Shown: positions 43,879 through 52,833 of the stretch, piece by piece
How positions within the stretch are numbered: the stretch's first letter is position 1
Layout of the letters: the number at the start of each line of letters is the position of its first letter
Assembly (NCBI GenBank): GCA_002375495.1
Contig: DFLU01000007.1
Coordinates: 100,669-164,668 of the forward strand
DNA length: 64,000 nt
Source: Flavobacteriaceae bacterium UBA3611
GTDB lineage: Bacteria; Bacteroidota; Bacteroidia; Flavobacteriales; Flavobacteriaceae
Direction of reading: 5' to 3'
The notes under the pieces: generated by a model
The model's database searches: none
What the model was told of the DNA's origin: nothing
Seen by the model: only the letters and a program-made list of their open reading frames with translations
Translations under genes and position numbers: made by a program

Positions 43879-45060
43879 CTAACTATAATTAAATTCTCCG
43901 TGCTTCGATTTAATTGTCAATTTTTTATCTGAAGCTTGATGTACGCGTCCTACAATCTGGGCGTCTACATTAAATGACTTCGAAATCTTAATAATTTCGT
44001 CTGCAATTTCTTCGGGTACATAAAGTTCCATTCGGTGCCCCATATTAAACACTTGGTACATTTCCTTCCAATCGGTTCCACTTTCTTCATGGATCATTTT
44101 GAAAAGCGGTGGTGTGTCGAATAAATTATCTTTTTCTATATGTAGATTTTCAATAAAGTGCAGAATTTTAGTTTGCGCACCCCCACTGCAATGCACCATC
44201 CCGTGAATTTCTTTAGAGGAATACGAATTTAAAATCTCTTTGATGATAGGAGCGTACGTTCGTGTGGGAGACAACACCAACTGTCCGGCATCAAGCGGTG
44301 TTCCGTCAATTCTATCGGTTAGTTTTTTAGAACCACTATACACCAAAGATTCGGGTACAGCAGCATCATAACTCTCAGGGAATTTTTCAGCTAAATACTT
44401 ATGGAACACATCATGACGGGCACTTGTGAGGCCATTGCTTCCCATTCCACCATTGTATTGCGATTCATAGCTAGCTTGTCCAAACGAAGCCAGCCCTACA
44501 ATTACATCACCTGGTTGAATGTTTGCATTGTCTATGATGTCTTCTTTTTTCAATCTTGCAGTAACCGTACTATCTACAATAATGGTGCGCACCAAATCAC
44601 CTACATCGGCTGTTTCGCCTCCAGTTGAGTAAATATTAACCCCAAAGTTTGCCAACTCTTTAATTAGTTCTTCAGTACCGTTTATGATAGCAGAAATTAC
44701 ATCTCCGGGTATCAAGTTTTTATTGCGCCCTATGGTAGAAGATAAGGTAATCGCATCTACCGCGCCAACGCACAGTAAATCGTCTATATTCATGATAAGG
44801 GCATCTTGTGCAATGCCTTTCCAAACAGATAGATCACCTGTTTCTTTCCAGTACATATAGGCCAAAGACGATTTTGTACCGGCACCATCTGCGTGCATTA
44901 CCAAGCAGTAGTCATCGTCACCTGTTAGATAATCGGGTACAATTTTACAGAATGCCTTCGGAAAAAGTCCCTTATCAACATTCTTAATGGCATTGTGAAC
45001 GTCTTCCTTTCCTGCGGAAACGCCCCGTAACGCATATCTTTTTGAAATTTCCTGACCCAT
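43879..45060 (-). CDS. purM: phosphoribosylformylglycinamidine cyclo-ligase (AIR synthase)
   Basis: A 393-residue member of the PurM superfamily. HADGAGTKSSLAYMYWK, KGIAQDALIMNIDDLLCVGA, YSTGGETADVGDLV and GMVHCSGGAQTK match the AIR-synthase fold in the longer Bacteroidota form. It converts FGAM to AIR in purine synthesis. A TACTTTTG promoter element and the curli-operon terminator lie immediately upstream. Confidence 0.85.
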   Translation of the reverse strand: MGQEISKRYALRGVSAGKEDVHNAIKNVDKGLFPKAFCKIVPDYLTGDDDYCLVMHADGAGTKSSLAYMYWKETGDLSVWKGIAQDALIMNIDDLLCVGAVDAITLSSTIGRNKNLIPGDVISAIINGTEELIKELANFGVNIYSTGGETADVGDLVRTIIVDSTVTARLKKEDIIDNANIQPGDVIVGLASFGQASYESQYNGGMGSNGLTSARHDVFHKYLAEKFPESYDAAVPESLVYSGSKKLTDRIDGTPLDAGQLVLSPTRTYAPIIKEILNSYSSKEIHGMVHCSGGAQTKILHFIENLHIEKDNLFDTPPLFKMIHEESGTDWKEMYQVFNMGHRMELYVPEEIADEIIKISKSFNVDAQIVGRVHQASDKKLTIKSKHGEFNYS

Positions 45061-45078
45061 AGAGTTGTTGTGTTGTCA

Positions 45079-45086
45079 CAAAAGTA
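45079..45086 (-). promoter_or_regulatory. -7 element of purM
   Basis: TACTTTTG on the minus strand, exact TAnnTTTG, 18 bp before the ATG. Confidence 0.55.
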
Positions 45087-45097
45087 CTGAATACTAA

Positions 45098-45121
45098 AAC
45101 GCCCCGAAAATTCGAGACGTT
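45098..45121 (-). terminator. terminator of curli locus 1
   Basis: The minus-strand RNA forms an 11-bp stem AACGTCTCGAA / TTCGGGGCGTT (with G-U pairs), followed by a T run. It is 27 bp after the last curli-locus gene. Confidence 0.6.
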
Positions 45122-45148
45122 TTTTTTGGTGTATTTAAATGGTTTGTA

Positions 45149-46657
45149 TTATTTCCAATCGGGCATAAATGCGTTCTCTTTAAACGTCTCACGATTTCCA
45201 TCATTATCGATAAAATCTACTTCTAATATTACGATGCTTTGTGCTGAAATCCCATCGTTTGAAGTATTCATCAGAATTATTTCTGCTTCATTCGGAGAGT
45301 ATTTTACTTGTAAATCGTTTGTCCCATTGGGTTTTGAGCCTGAAATTTCCGTAGCAACATCGGTATCGAGATCATAAATAAATACACGTGAATCTAATCT
45401 TCTGTATTCAGCGTTCTGAAATTCTGACACATCATAGGTATAGAGCACTTGTTTATTATCTACAGATAATTCGAGACCACTCACGCCACCTAACATATTT
45501 GAAAAAACCGTATCTAAGAGGTTTCCAGCGTTATCAATTATTAAAATTGATGTATTATAACCACTCAAATCATTTGTCTTAATAGCGATCGTATTGTCAG
45601 ATTCATGAGCATCCACTTCAGAAACAAGCGATCCATCGGTTGTTTGGTATACAAGTTCGAGTCCTTGACCAGAGGTGTTTATACGATATAATTTATCTAA
45701 CACGGGAAAATAAATACGGGTACTATTTTCTGGCCATGAGATATTAATTTCATTAAGGTTAAATCCAGCGGGCTTAACAGTACTTGTAATTTTTCTTGTC
45801 TCGCTTCCATCCCTATTCATTGTGAACACATCAACTTGTGCCCCGTCAGATTGTAAAAAGGCAATTCGGTTTGCTGCCACATTACGCACGGGTCTAAAGC
45901 TATTTTTGTCTGAAGGGGTAAGCTGAAATTCAGATCCGTCCTCATCAGCAGAAAAAATAACATTGTTGCCGTTTATATTTCGTGTAAAGAGTATTCGGTT
46001 GTCTACAGGTGCACTCACCACAGAAAATGTTCCAAACGGACTTAGTACTGGATCATTAATATTATCTGTTGCTGATACTTGCCATACATAGTCGGCGCCA
46101 AGAACTAACGGACTATACGTAAACGTAGTATCTGTAATATTCTCGAAGAGAAGAACGTCGTCGTTCTGGTTGTTACGCACCTCTAAAGTGTATTCTATTG
46201 GGTCGTTTTCAGGATCGTCTGAGGTCCATGAAAAAGTTGCCTCAACACTCTGCAAGACTTCATTTTCGGTAGGTGACAGTAATTGCGGACTCGTAGGTGG
46301 TCTATTATTAGCTGTTGAAACATCTAACTCGAACACAACATTCACTGTGGTATTGGCCAAAACCGTAGTAGGCTCAAAATCGGCTAAAAAGTCTTCTACC
46401 CTCGCCTCAACAGCATATTCGCCTACTGGAACATTCTCAATTAAAAATTTCCCAAGACTGTCGGTAAAAACGGTACTTGAAACGGGTTGGGTTGCAATTC
46501 GGGCATTTGGAATTGGGGTATTACTACCTGCGGCAACAACGGTACCGCTAATAGCCCCAGTATCGTCTTCACCAATCCTATCTTCATTACAAGAAAACAT
46601 ACCTACCATCAGTGTAAGAAAAACGGAAATATATAAAATTCGATCTTTCATCATCAT
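45149..46657 (-). CDS. curli-locus lipoprotein: CarboxypepD-reg + Fn3-like + beta-propeller
   Basis: A 502-residue lipoprotein (MFSC, Cys23, then NEDRIGEDD). Domain 1 (~35-112) is a carboxypeptidase-regulatory-like/transthyretin-type fold (GAISGTVVAAGSNTPIPNARI, FTDSLGKFLIENVPVGEY). Domain 2 (~118-215) is fibronectin III-like (PTSPQLLSPTENEVLQ). Domain 3 (~218-500) is a TolB/WD40-type propeller with repeats such as NRILFTRNINGNNVIFSADED and VFTMNRDGSETRKIT. It starts right after the csgG stop and has a paralogue at the same place in locus 2. It is not part of classical curli; it may be an outer-membrane-anchored fibre or partner-binding protein. Confidence 0.85.
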   Translation of the reverse strand: MMMKDRILYISVFLTLMVGMFSCNEDRIGEDDTGAISGTVVAAGSNTPIPNARIATQPVSSTVFTDSLGKFLIENVPVGEYAVEARVEDFLADFEPTTVLANTTVNVVFELDVSTANNRPPTSPQLLSPTENEVLQSVEATFSWTSDDPENDPIEYTLEVRNNQNDDVLLFENITDTTFTYSPLVLGADYVWQVSATDNINDPVLSPFGTFSVVSAPVDNRILFTRNINGNNVIFSADEDGSEFQLTPSDKNSFRPVRNVAANRIAFLQSDGAQVDVFTMNRDGSETRKITSTVKPAGFNLNEINISWPENSTRIYFPVLDKLYRINTSGQGLELVYQTTDGSLVSEVDAHESDNTIAIKTNDLSGYNTSILIIDNAGNLLDTVFSNMLGGVSGLELSVDNKQVLYTYDVSEFQNAEYRRLDSRVFIYDLDTDVATEISGSKPNGTNDLQVKYSPNEAEIILMNTSNDGISAQSIVILEVDFIDNDGNRETFKENAFMPDWK

Positions 46658-46658
46658 G

Positions 46659-48071
46659 CTATTTAGGATTACGGTTTAGTTTTGTTTTTTTCGAGCCGAA
46701 ATGATAGTTAATTCCGAGTCCAATATTATAATAGAAATCATTTCGTCTTCCCCCCACAAAATCGTCTATTCTATCAGAAAACGCACTATTCCAATCGGCA
46801 TTAAGAGTCATAGATATGCGATCTGTGAAAAGATACTCTAGTCCTGCACCTACCTGTAATTTATAGAAAGGATCCCATCGTTTTAGGTTATCGGTTTCTG
46901 GATCGTCTGCATAAAACATAATACCCCCACCTCCATAAAGATATGGGGACAATCTATCGTGTGGCAGAATATTGAATTCGATATTGGCATTTTGGCTGTT
47001 CCACCATCGCATGTTTTCTGATGTAGAATTAAGCTTAAACCATTGTATTTGGTACCCTAAGCTAATTCGAGAAGAGAAACGATATTTATAGCCGGCTCCT
47101 ACCATATAATCAATTACTGCGGTACTGTAATCTCCATCTACCAGGGAAGCACCTGAAAACAAACTAACCGCATGTCTGAAATCGTGGTCTTGGTAGGCGC
47201 GCTCATACAAAGCGGTTTCATTTTCTAATTCCTGTTCCAATTCGTATTGGGAAATCAATTCTTTATCTTTTTCAGGCCCTTCTAAGGTACCCCATAAATT
47301 ATCCTTAATACCTTCTAAAATAAGTAATTCTACCGCTTTTTCAATAGCTTCTTGCACGGCCATTTGTGAAGGCTCATTTTTTGTAAAGCCAGTTTCTACT
47401 TCTAAAAGTCTCTGAAAATTAACATAGCGGAATAACCCTACATCTACCCCTTGCGATAAAATTGTTTTTGAAGCATTTACGGTTTTTAAAACCTCTCCAG
47501 TAGAGGTTGAGACCGCCCGTAGGTATACTGTAATTCTATCTTGCCTGTATTGTGAAGACCCGCCAACACCAAAATAACGTGCACCAACACCTCCTGTTAA
47601 GATGTTTGAATCGTATGACACAACTCCTCCTTCAAGAAGGATTCCTGCAAACAACAACGGGTTTAAACGTTGCGGAGGATTATCGGTAGCATTCCGATAT
47701 TCATCCCGAGTGGTTCTAATAATATTTCTTTCGTTTAATAGGTTTCCTAAGTTTTCTCGTTCAATCGGTAAAAACCATTTGGAGTCTTCAAGTGCTTTTA
47801 TAAGAATTGTAGTTGCACCTTGTGTAACGGCTGTACTAAATGTACTTCCGTTCTCAACACTTTTATATTGTCCTGTCTGATCTTTAAAGTTATAAACTCC
47901 AACCTCAATTTTACTCTCTGGTGCTGGCAGCTGGCGTAATTTTTTGGTTTGCGCGGTCAATTCGGCAATTCGTGCTTCTTGGGGTGTTGTGGGCTGATTG
48001 AAATAAGCTCCGCATCCATTTAAGAAGAGAGATATAATGAAAATGACAACAATATTTTTACAGTTTTGCAT
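46659..48071 (-). CDS. csgG: curli secretion pore CsgG with extra C-terminal beta-barrel
   Basis: A 470-residue lipoprotein (LNGC, Cys20). Residues ~50-275 align well with E. coli CsgG: VGVYNFKDQTGQ, TFSTAVTQGATTILIKAL, SKWFLPIERENLGNLLNERNIIR, GGVGARYFGVG, SKTILSQGVDVGLFRYVNFQRLLEVETGFTKNEP. The C-terminal ~170 residues form an added OmpA-like eight-stranded barrel, ending DFYYNIGLGINYHFG. In the constriction loop Phe56 of E. coli is kept, but Asn55 is replaced by Thr and Tyr51 is not conserved. It should form the nonameric outer-membrane export channel. Confidence 0.92.
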   Translation of the reverse strand: MQNCKNIVVIFIISLFLNGCGAYFNQPTTPQEARIAELTAQTKKLRQLPAPESKIEVGVYNFKDQTGQYKSVENGSTFSTAVTQGATTILIKALEDSKWFLPIERENLGNLLNERNIIRTTRDEYRNATDNPPQRLNPLLFAGILLEGGVVSYDSNILTGGVGARYFGVGGSSQYRQDRITVYLRAVSTSTGEVLKTVNASKTILSQGVDVGLFRYVNFQRLLEVETGFTKNEPSQMAVQEAIEKAVELLILEGIKDNLWGTLEGPEKDKELISQYELEQELENETALYERAYQDHDFRHAVSLFSGASLVDGDYSTAVIDYMVGAGYKYRFSSRISLGYQIQWFKLNSTSENMRWWNSQNANIEFNILPHDRLSPYLYGGGGIMFYADDPETDNLKRWDPFYKLQVGAGLEYLFTDRISMTLNADWNSAFSDRIDDFVGGRRNDFYYNIGLGINYHFGSKKTKLNRNPK

Positions 48072-48084
48072 ACCTATTGTTATG

Positions 48085-48456
48085 TTAATTATTCGGAACG
48101 ATAATTTGGGTTTGCTCTCCCGTGGTTATATCTAAAATATTGATAACTAATCCTTCTGTAGATTCGAACACCTCATACTCAAGGTTTCCATCTCTTGAGG
48201 TTCCTTCTGGTGGAAGTTCCTGATCGCCAAACTGACCGAAGAGTTGGTTATTTAGCAAGCTATCAAAACCTTCAAGCCCTTCAAAACCTTCCAATTGTGA
48301 GTCTTCAAACTGGTTTTGGGCGTTGGCAGAATTTAAAAGCCATGTATAATTAAAGGGATCACCACCAAAAGCCGGGTTTTTGGGAGTATAGACTAGCTGT
48401 TGGCCAAAACCATATGAACTGATTCCGATGAAAAGAAGAAATAATAGTTTTTTCAT
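48085..48456 (-). CDS. csgF: curli assembly factor CsgF
   Basis: A 123-residue secreted protein. After the signal peptide (~1-19) comes QLVYTPKNPAFGGDPFNYTWLLNSANAQNQF, directly comparable to the CsgG-binding N terminus of E. coli CsgF (FRNPNFGGNP..LLNSAQAQN). The C-terminal LVINILDITTGEQTQIIVPN also matches. It plugs the CsgG constriction and anchors the nucleator. The gaps are 10 bp from csgE and 13 bp to csgG. Confidence 0.94.
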   Translation of the reverse strand: MKKLLFLLFIGISSYGFGQQLVYTPKNPAFGGDPFNYTWLLNSANAQNQFEDSQLEGFEGLEGFDSLLNNQLFGQFGDQELPPEGTSRDGNLEYEVFESTEGLVINILDITTGEQTQIIVPNN

Positions 48457-48466
48457 TTTTTATTTT

Positions 48467-49255
48467 TTAATAGCTCTTAGTTCGTGATCCATTTCGCTCT
48501 AAATCTAAAAGATAGCGATGCACGCGAACTAATGCTTGATTTCTCATTTCAATTAAATAATCATTTTGGGGTCTGACAATAAATTCGGCAACAATGCTGT
48601 CACCCACGTAAATTTCAATCTTTGTATTGTTACCTATTGCCAAGACCTCCTTAATGGTAACAATCTCTCTGCCATTGATATTGTTCTGTAGATATTCTAA
48701 ATAAAACATTTTGTAGAAATCACTTCCCAATTTGGTTTTGGTATCTTCCACAACAATCCCCCTGAGCACCAATCCGTCTGCATTCTCGTATTGCTGATCT
48801 AATGAAGCCGACGTGGTATCTGTTTTTTTCTGAAGTACTATTTTTTCAATATCTCCATTTTCATCAGCATTAATAACAATTCTATCTTTTCCTATAAGCG
48901 CATCTTCTGAATTATAAATAAGCAATAATATGATAATTCGCTCCTTCTCATCCTTATTGATTGAAGTGACAGACAGATTTTTTTGTTGCCCAGGCGCTAG
49001 TACAAATCTACCATTCTGGCTGTTTTTCGATTTGTTAGTGCTTCCTTTATCTCCTTTAAAAACAGTAAGGTCGTAACGCAAGCTTTGGTTAATTTCAGTC
49101 CGGTTGAGCGCCGTACCAGTAATAGTGAGCCTGTTGTAAGTATCTTCAAGGTCTATTTTTGCTACTACTTCAGAATTATAAATTTGTGCCTGTGCACCCA
49201 ACGAAATAAGTAGCGTGAATAAAAATGGAGCTATGATTTTCTTTAAATAAACCAT
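48467..49255 (-). CDS. csgE: CsgE with N-terminal CsgH/CsgC-like domain
   Basis: A 262-residue protein, twice the length of E. coli CsgE. After the signal peptide (~1-23), residues ~27-135 form a beta-sandwich-like domain with a CsgH-like signature (GSTNKSKNSQNGRFVLAPGQ). Residues ~157-255 are CsgE proper (GLVLRGIVVEDTKTKLGSDFYKMFYLEYLQ, EFIVRPQNDYLIEMRNQAL). CsgE caps CsgG and gives secretion specificity; CsgH/CsgC prevents premature amyloid formation. It is the only csgE in the window, so it may serve both curli loci. Confidence 0.88.
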   Translation of the reverse strand: MVYLKKIIAPFLFTLLISLGAQAQIYNSEVVAKIDLEDTYNRLTITGTALNRTEINQSLRYDLTVFKGDKGSTNKSKNSQNGRFVLAPGQQKNLSVTSINKDEKERIIILLLIYNSEDALIGKDRIVINADENGDIEKIVLQKKTDTTSASLDQQYENADGLVLRGIVVEDTKTKLGSDFYKMFYLEYLQNNINGREIVTIKEVLAIGNNTKIEIYVGDSIVAEFIVRPQNDYLIEMRNQALVRVHRYLLDLERNGSRTKSY

Positions 49256-49265
49256 TATAATAGTA

Positions 49266-49775
49266 TCATTTTCTGTTTCGAATTAAAACAGTTTGTTTCT
49301 TACCTCTCATTCGAACAACCATGTTTTGTGAAAGCGAATTATCACCAACCCATATTAAATTTTGGCGTAATCCGTATTGAACTACCGTGGCGGTGTGAGA
49401 TTTAGAACCGGATGTATTTAGATGAACAACGCTGTTTTCATATCCGCTTTGAACGAATGTATTTTGAATACGACCAGCTATCAGTTCTTGAAAGATATCA
49501 TTTTTTTCGCCAAATTGAAGAATTTGCGTTTGATTAGTTGCTGAAATAGTGTTTGTATTTACCCTGTTATTTCGACCAATCTGTTGAATTTGCACGGTTC
49601 TACTGATAGAATTCCCTGCATTGTTAGTTAAGTTCTTTTTTTGCTCTGTAATTTGTAAAGATGTCTGATCAAGAAATACCTGTACAGTAGATTTATTTTC
49701 TTGACAGTACATCTTGGTTGCTGCAAGAAAAATGCAGCAAATAAAAGGAATAATATGTAAACTTCTGTTTTTCAA
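49266..49775 (-). CDS. csgB: CsgB-like minor curlin / nucleator, locus 1
   Basis: A 169-residue secreted protein with a signal peptide (to ~25). It has about five degenerate curlin arms (VQIQQIGRNNRVNT, TQILQFGEKNDIF, TFVQSGYENSV, ATVVQYGLRQNLIWVGDN, MVVRMRGKKQTVLIRN). The basic, less regular last arm is like E. coli CsgB R5, which anchors it to the cell. The only in-frame start is TTG at 49775, so it is probably translated less than csgA. Confidence 0.85.
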   Translation of the reverse strand: MKNRSLHIIPFICCIFLAATKMYCQENKSTVQVFLDQTSLQITEQKKNLTNNAGNSISRTVQIQQIGRNNRVNTNTISATNQTQILQFGEKNDIFQELIAGRIQNTFVQSGYENSVVHLNTSGSKSHTATVVQYGLRQNLIWVGDNSLSQNMVVRMRGKKQTVLIRNRK

Positions 49776-49807
49776 AAATGTATGATTAAAAACGTTTTCT
49801 AGAATGT

Positions 49808-49849
49808 AAAGGTAGTGTATAAGAAAGAACTTTCCTACACACTACCTTT
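49808..49849 (-). promoter_or_regulatory. intercistronic hairpin between csgA and csgB, locus 1
   Basis: A perfect 11-bp stem AAAGGTAGTGT / ACACTACCTTT with a 20-nt loop, ~40 nt after the csgA stop. No T run follows at once. It may be an attenuator or a 3' stabiliser that raises curlin mRNA over the rest. Confidence 0.55.
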
Positions 49850-49887
49850 ATGGTTAGTAGTTGATGTATTAGATCAACAAATGGCTA

Positions 49888-50709
49888 CTACAGATTGTGC
49901 TGGTTTACAACAGATCCGTTTCCAGCTCCTAGTTGTACTACACTACTGTTGTGCCCAAGTCCATGTTGGTGAACAAAACTGTCGTTGTTAAGACCTACTT
50001 GAAGTACCAAAGACGTATTGTTACGTCCGTACTGCTCAGTCCAAGCATCGTTACCTCTACCAGCTTGTAAAGTTAACGAACCATTACCACGACCTTGTTG
50101 GTAAGTTCTTGCGTAGTTGTTGATACCTAACTGACCTACGATAGAACCGTTGTTTCTACCTCTCTGGTCAACATCAGCCACGTTTCCACGACCTAACTGA
50201 CCTACAATAGAACCATTGTTTCTACCTCTTTGGTCAACGTCAGAATCGTTTCCACGACCTAACTGAACTACCAATGATCCATTACCGCGACCTTGTTGGT
50301 ACACGTCAGACTCATTGTTACGTCCAATTTGAGCAACAATAGAACCGTTGTTACGTCCTCTTTGCTCTACATCAGAATCGTTTCCACGACCTAATTGCCC
50401 TACGTAAGAATTGTTACGTCTACCTCTCTGATCTACTTCAGAAGTATTACGTATACCAACTTGTCTTACTTTAGACTCGTTTCTTCTTCCGCGTTGGTCA
50501 ACATCAGATTCGTTTCTGATACCGATTTGGTCAACTTCAGAATCGTTACGTAACCCTTGTTGGTATACGTCAGAATCATTCATTAATCCTATTTGGTCAA
50601 CATCAGACATGTTACCTACCCCAACCTGGAGTACATCACTGTCATTAGATTGTGCGAACATTACTGTTCCTGCTAAAAGCGCTACTGCGCAAAAAATTGC
50701 TTTTTTCAT
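49888..50709 (-). CDS. csgA: major curlin CsgA, Arg-rich type (locus 1)
   Basis: A 273-residue protein. After a signal peptide (~1-20) and three residues come 22 full 11-residue arms of the form S-x-V-x-Q-x-G-x-x-N-x plus an 8-residue partial arm, equal to about eleven curlin hairpin repeats. E. coli CsgA has five. By hand count the mature part has about 26 Arg/Lys and 28 Asp/Glu; typical arms are SDVDQRGRNNG and SIVGQLGRGNV. It is the fibre subunit, exported through CsgG. It is first in the locus, with a ~190-nt leader likely. Confidence 0.93.
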   Translation of the reverse strand: MKKAIFCAVALLAGTVMFAQSNDSDVLQVGVGNMSDVDQIGLMNDSDVYQQGLRNDSEVDQIGIRNESDVDQRGRRNESKVRQVGIRNTSEVDQRGRRNNSYVGQLGRGNDSDVEQRGRNNGSIVAQIGRNNESDVYQQGRGNGSLVVQLGRGNDSDVDQRGRNNGSIVGQLGRGNVADVDQRGRNNGSIVGQLGINNYARTYQQGRGNGSLTLQAGRGNDAWTEQYGRNNTSLVLQVGLNNDSFVHQHGLGHNSSVVQLGAGNGSVVNQHNL

Positions 50710-51335
50710 AATTTTAATTTGAAAAGGTTAATATATTGGTTTTAATTATACATTATCAATACTCACATACCAATAACCTATCGGTGACATAAGTACATAT
50801 CGATTTTTACTCGATACAAATTTCGGGGTATGAATTAGTGAAAAAAGCGGGTTTGTTAGGGATAGAAACACTTAAAATTTGAGGAAGAATTATCAGCATT
50901 TCTTATCCCAAATATCTGAATAATTCGGTAGTTTCCATGAGGGGTAAACACCCCCTTTTTCAAGAGGGTTTTTGAAATGTAAGAAAAAGATTACCAATAT
51001 TTTATAAGAAATAGATGTACGAAATTTATGTATCGATGAACTACATAATTTTAACTAAAATGACGAAATGTTAAATTTATGTTAACAAAACTGTTTTTCG
51101 ACCAACGAAAGATATTTCCGACAAACTGATTTCCTTTCATGCACGAAAATCCAGTTTTGTTTAAATTTCTTAGAAGATATCTAGACGATATCACTCAAAA
51201 ACGCTAGGAATCAATTTATTTTAGGCTGTAAAAAGAGCATTGTTCAAGAAATTTCAGTTTTAGCGCACTTAGGAAGATCAATCCCTTATTTTATAAGTGT
51301 CATAAAACAGATTACTTATCCACAGCACAGAAACA
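50710..51335. other. 626-bp intergenic region between the curli loci
   Basis: AT-rich, with no coding ORF that I can support. It holds the csgA1 control elements (see 50909-50954) and, near 51175-51195, a small GATATC-N5-GATATC repeat. I see no clear terminator for locus 2 here. Confidence 0.6.
50909..50954 (-). promoter_or_regulatory. putative csgA1 promoter/operator
   Basis: The palindrome GGGGTGTTTACCCC (minus strand, 50954-50941) lies 28 bp before the TTTG of AGATATTTG (50917-50909). An inverted ACCC-N12-GGGT stretch overlaps further upstream. The same box and spacing are seen before csgA2. Confidence 0.4.
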
Positions 51336-52826
51336 CTATTCCCAATCTGGCATGAAAGCATTGCTAAACAATAACTCACGCGTTCCCGTTTCGCCTATTT
51401 CAAGCCTATAGATATCACGTTGTGATATTCCGTCATTGCTTGTATTTGTAAAAATTGCAAATGCTTCATTGGGTGCAAAGATGGGTTCTAGATCGTTGGT
51501 TCCATTTGGTTTTTCTCCAGATACATCTGTGAGTGTGGCTGTTGCAATATCATATACAAACAGTCTAGCGTCTAACCTACGGTAGGTAGCATCTTCAAAA
51601 CCTGAGATGTCATATGCATAAATTACTTTCATATTGGTTACCGACAAGGTAAGCCCGCCGGCACCTCCTGGTACACCACTTAAAATAGTGTCTAGCACAT
51701 TTCCGTTGAAATCGATAGTAAAAATTGAAACGTTATACCCGTTTACATCATTCGTCTTTAAAGCAATAATATTTTCATTTTCACTCACGTCTACTTCAGA
51801 AATCAACGAACCATCTGGTGTTTGGTAGATAAGTTGGAGTCCTTGCCCGTTCGAGTTTATTCGATATAGTTTATCGAATTGCGGATAGTAAATTTTATCG
51901 CTGTTGGCAGGCCATGAAAAATTGATCTCGTTCAGGTTAAATCCAGTTGGTTTTACTACAGAAGTAACCTTCGTCTTTTCAGTACCGTCACGGTTCATAG
52001 TATAAATATCAACTTCGGCACCGTCAGTTTGCAAATAGGCTATCTTATTTGCCGCAACATTACGCCTTGGCCTATAACTATTCATTTCTTGTGAGGTGAG
52101 TTGAAACTCGGCTCCATTTTCATCTGCGGAATAAATTACATTATTGCTATTAATGTTTCGCACAAACAAAAACCGATTGTCTACGGGCGCAGCAATTACC
52201 GAAAAAGTACCTACCGGACTCAACACTGGTTCGTTAATCTGATCTGATGCCGAAACCTGCCAGAAATACTGTGCTCCCAGCATAAGCGGAGCATAGGTGA
52301 AAATGGTATCGCTAATCTCTTCAAACCGCAAAATCTCTTCATTTTGATCATTCCGAAGTTCTATTGCGTAGGTAAGTTGGTCTTCTTCAGGATCTGTGGT
52401 GGTCCATTGAAACACGGCTTCAATGCTCTGTAATTCTTCATTTTCGGCAGGAGCTATCAATTCGGGGGCAAGCGGAGGTCTGTTATTGGCTGTAGAAACT
52501 TCCATCTCAAAAACCACATTTACAGGTACATTGGCCACCACTACGGTGGGTTCAAAATCTGTGAGATAGTCTTCCACCCGAGCTTCTACTGCATATTCGC
52601 CAACGGGAACGTTTTCAATCAGGAATTTTCCGAGGCTATCGGTAAAAACAGTACTACTTATGGGTTGGGTAGAGATACGGGTGTTTGGCAAGGGCATATT
52701 ACTACCAGAAGCTACCACCGTCCCAGTGATACTTCCTGTATCATCTTCGCCCACCCGATCTTCGTTACATGCCATAAAATTGAACAGCAGAATGCTCCAG
52801 ACTATATATATAGGTACATTTTTCAT
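51336..52826 (-). CDS. curli-locus lipoprotein, paralogue in locus 2
   Basis: The start is set at ATG 52826 (MKNVPIYIVWSILLFNFMAC), giving 496 residues; the longer reading would overlap csgG2. It has the same three-part layout as the locus 1 protein at 45149 (CarboxypepD-reg, Fn3-like, propeller) with strong similarity throughout, e.g. CNEDRVGEDDTGSITGTVV. It is 7 bp after the csgG2 stop. Its retention beside both csgG copies argues for a function coupled to curli export or anchoring. Confidence 0.85.
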   Translation of the reverse strand: MKNVPIYIVWSILLFNFMACNEDRVGEDDTGSITGTVVASGSNMPLPNTRISTQPISSTVFTDSLGKFLIENVPVGEYAVEARVEDYLTDFEPTVVVANVPVNVVFEMEVSTANNRPPLAPELIAPAENEELQSIEAVFQWTTTDPEEDQLTYAIELRNDQNEEILRFEEISDTIFTYAPLMLGAQYFWQVSASDQINEPVLSPVGTFSVIAAPVDNRFLFVRNINSNNVIYSADENGAEFQLTSQEMNSYRPRRNVAANKIAYLQTDGAEVDIYTMNRDGTEKTKVTSVVKPTGFNLNEINFSWPANSDKIYYPQFDKLYRINSNGQGLQLIYQTPDGSLISEVDVSENENIIALKTNDVNGYNVSIFTIDFNGNVLDTILSGVPGGAGGLTLSVTNMKVIYAYDISGFEDATYRRLDARLFVYDIATATLTDVSGEKPNGTNDLEPIFAPNEAFAIFTNTSNDGISQRDIYRLEIGETGTRELLFSNAFMPDWE

Positions 52827-52833
52827 GATTTCT

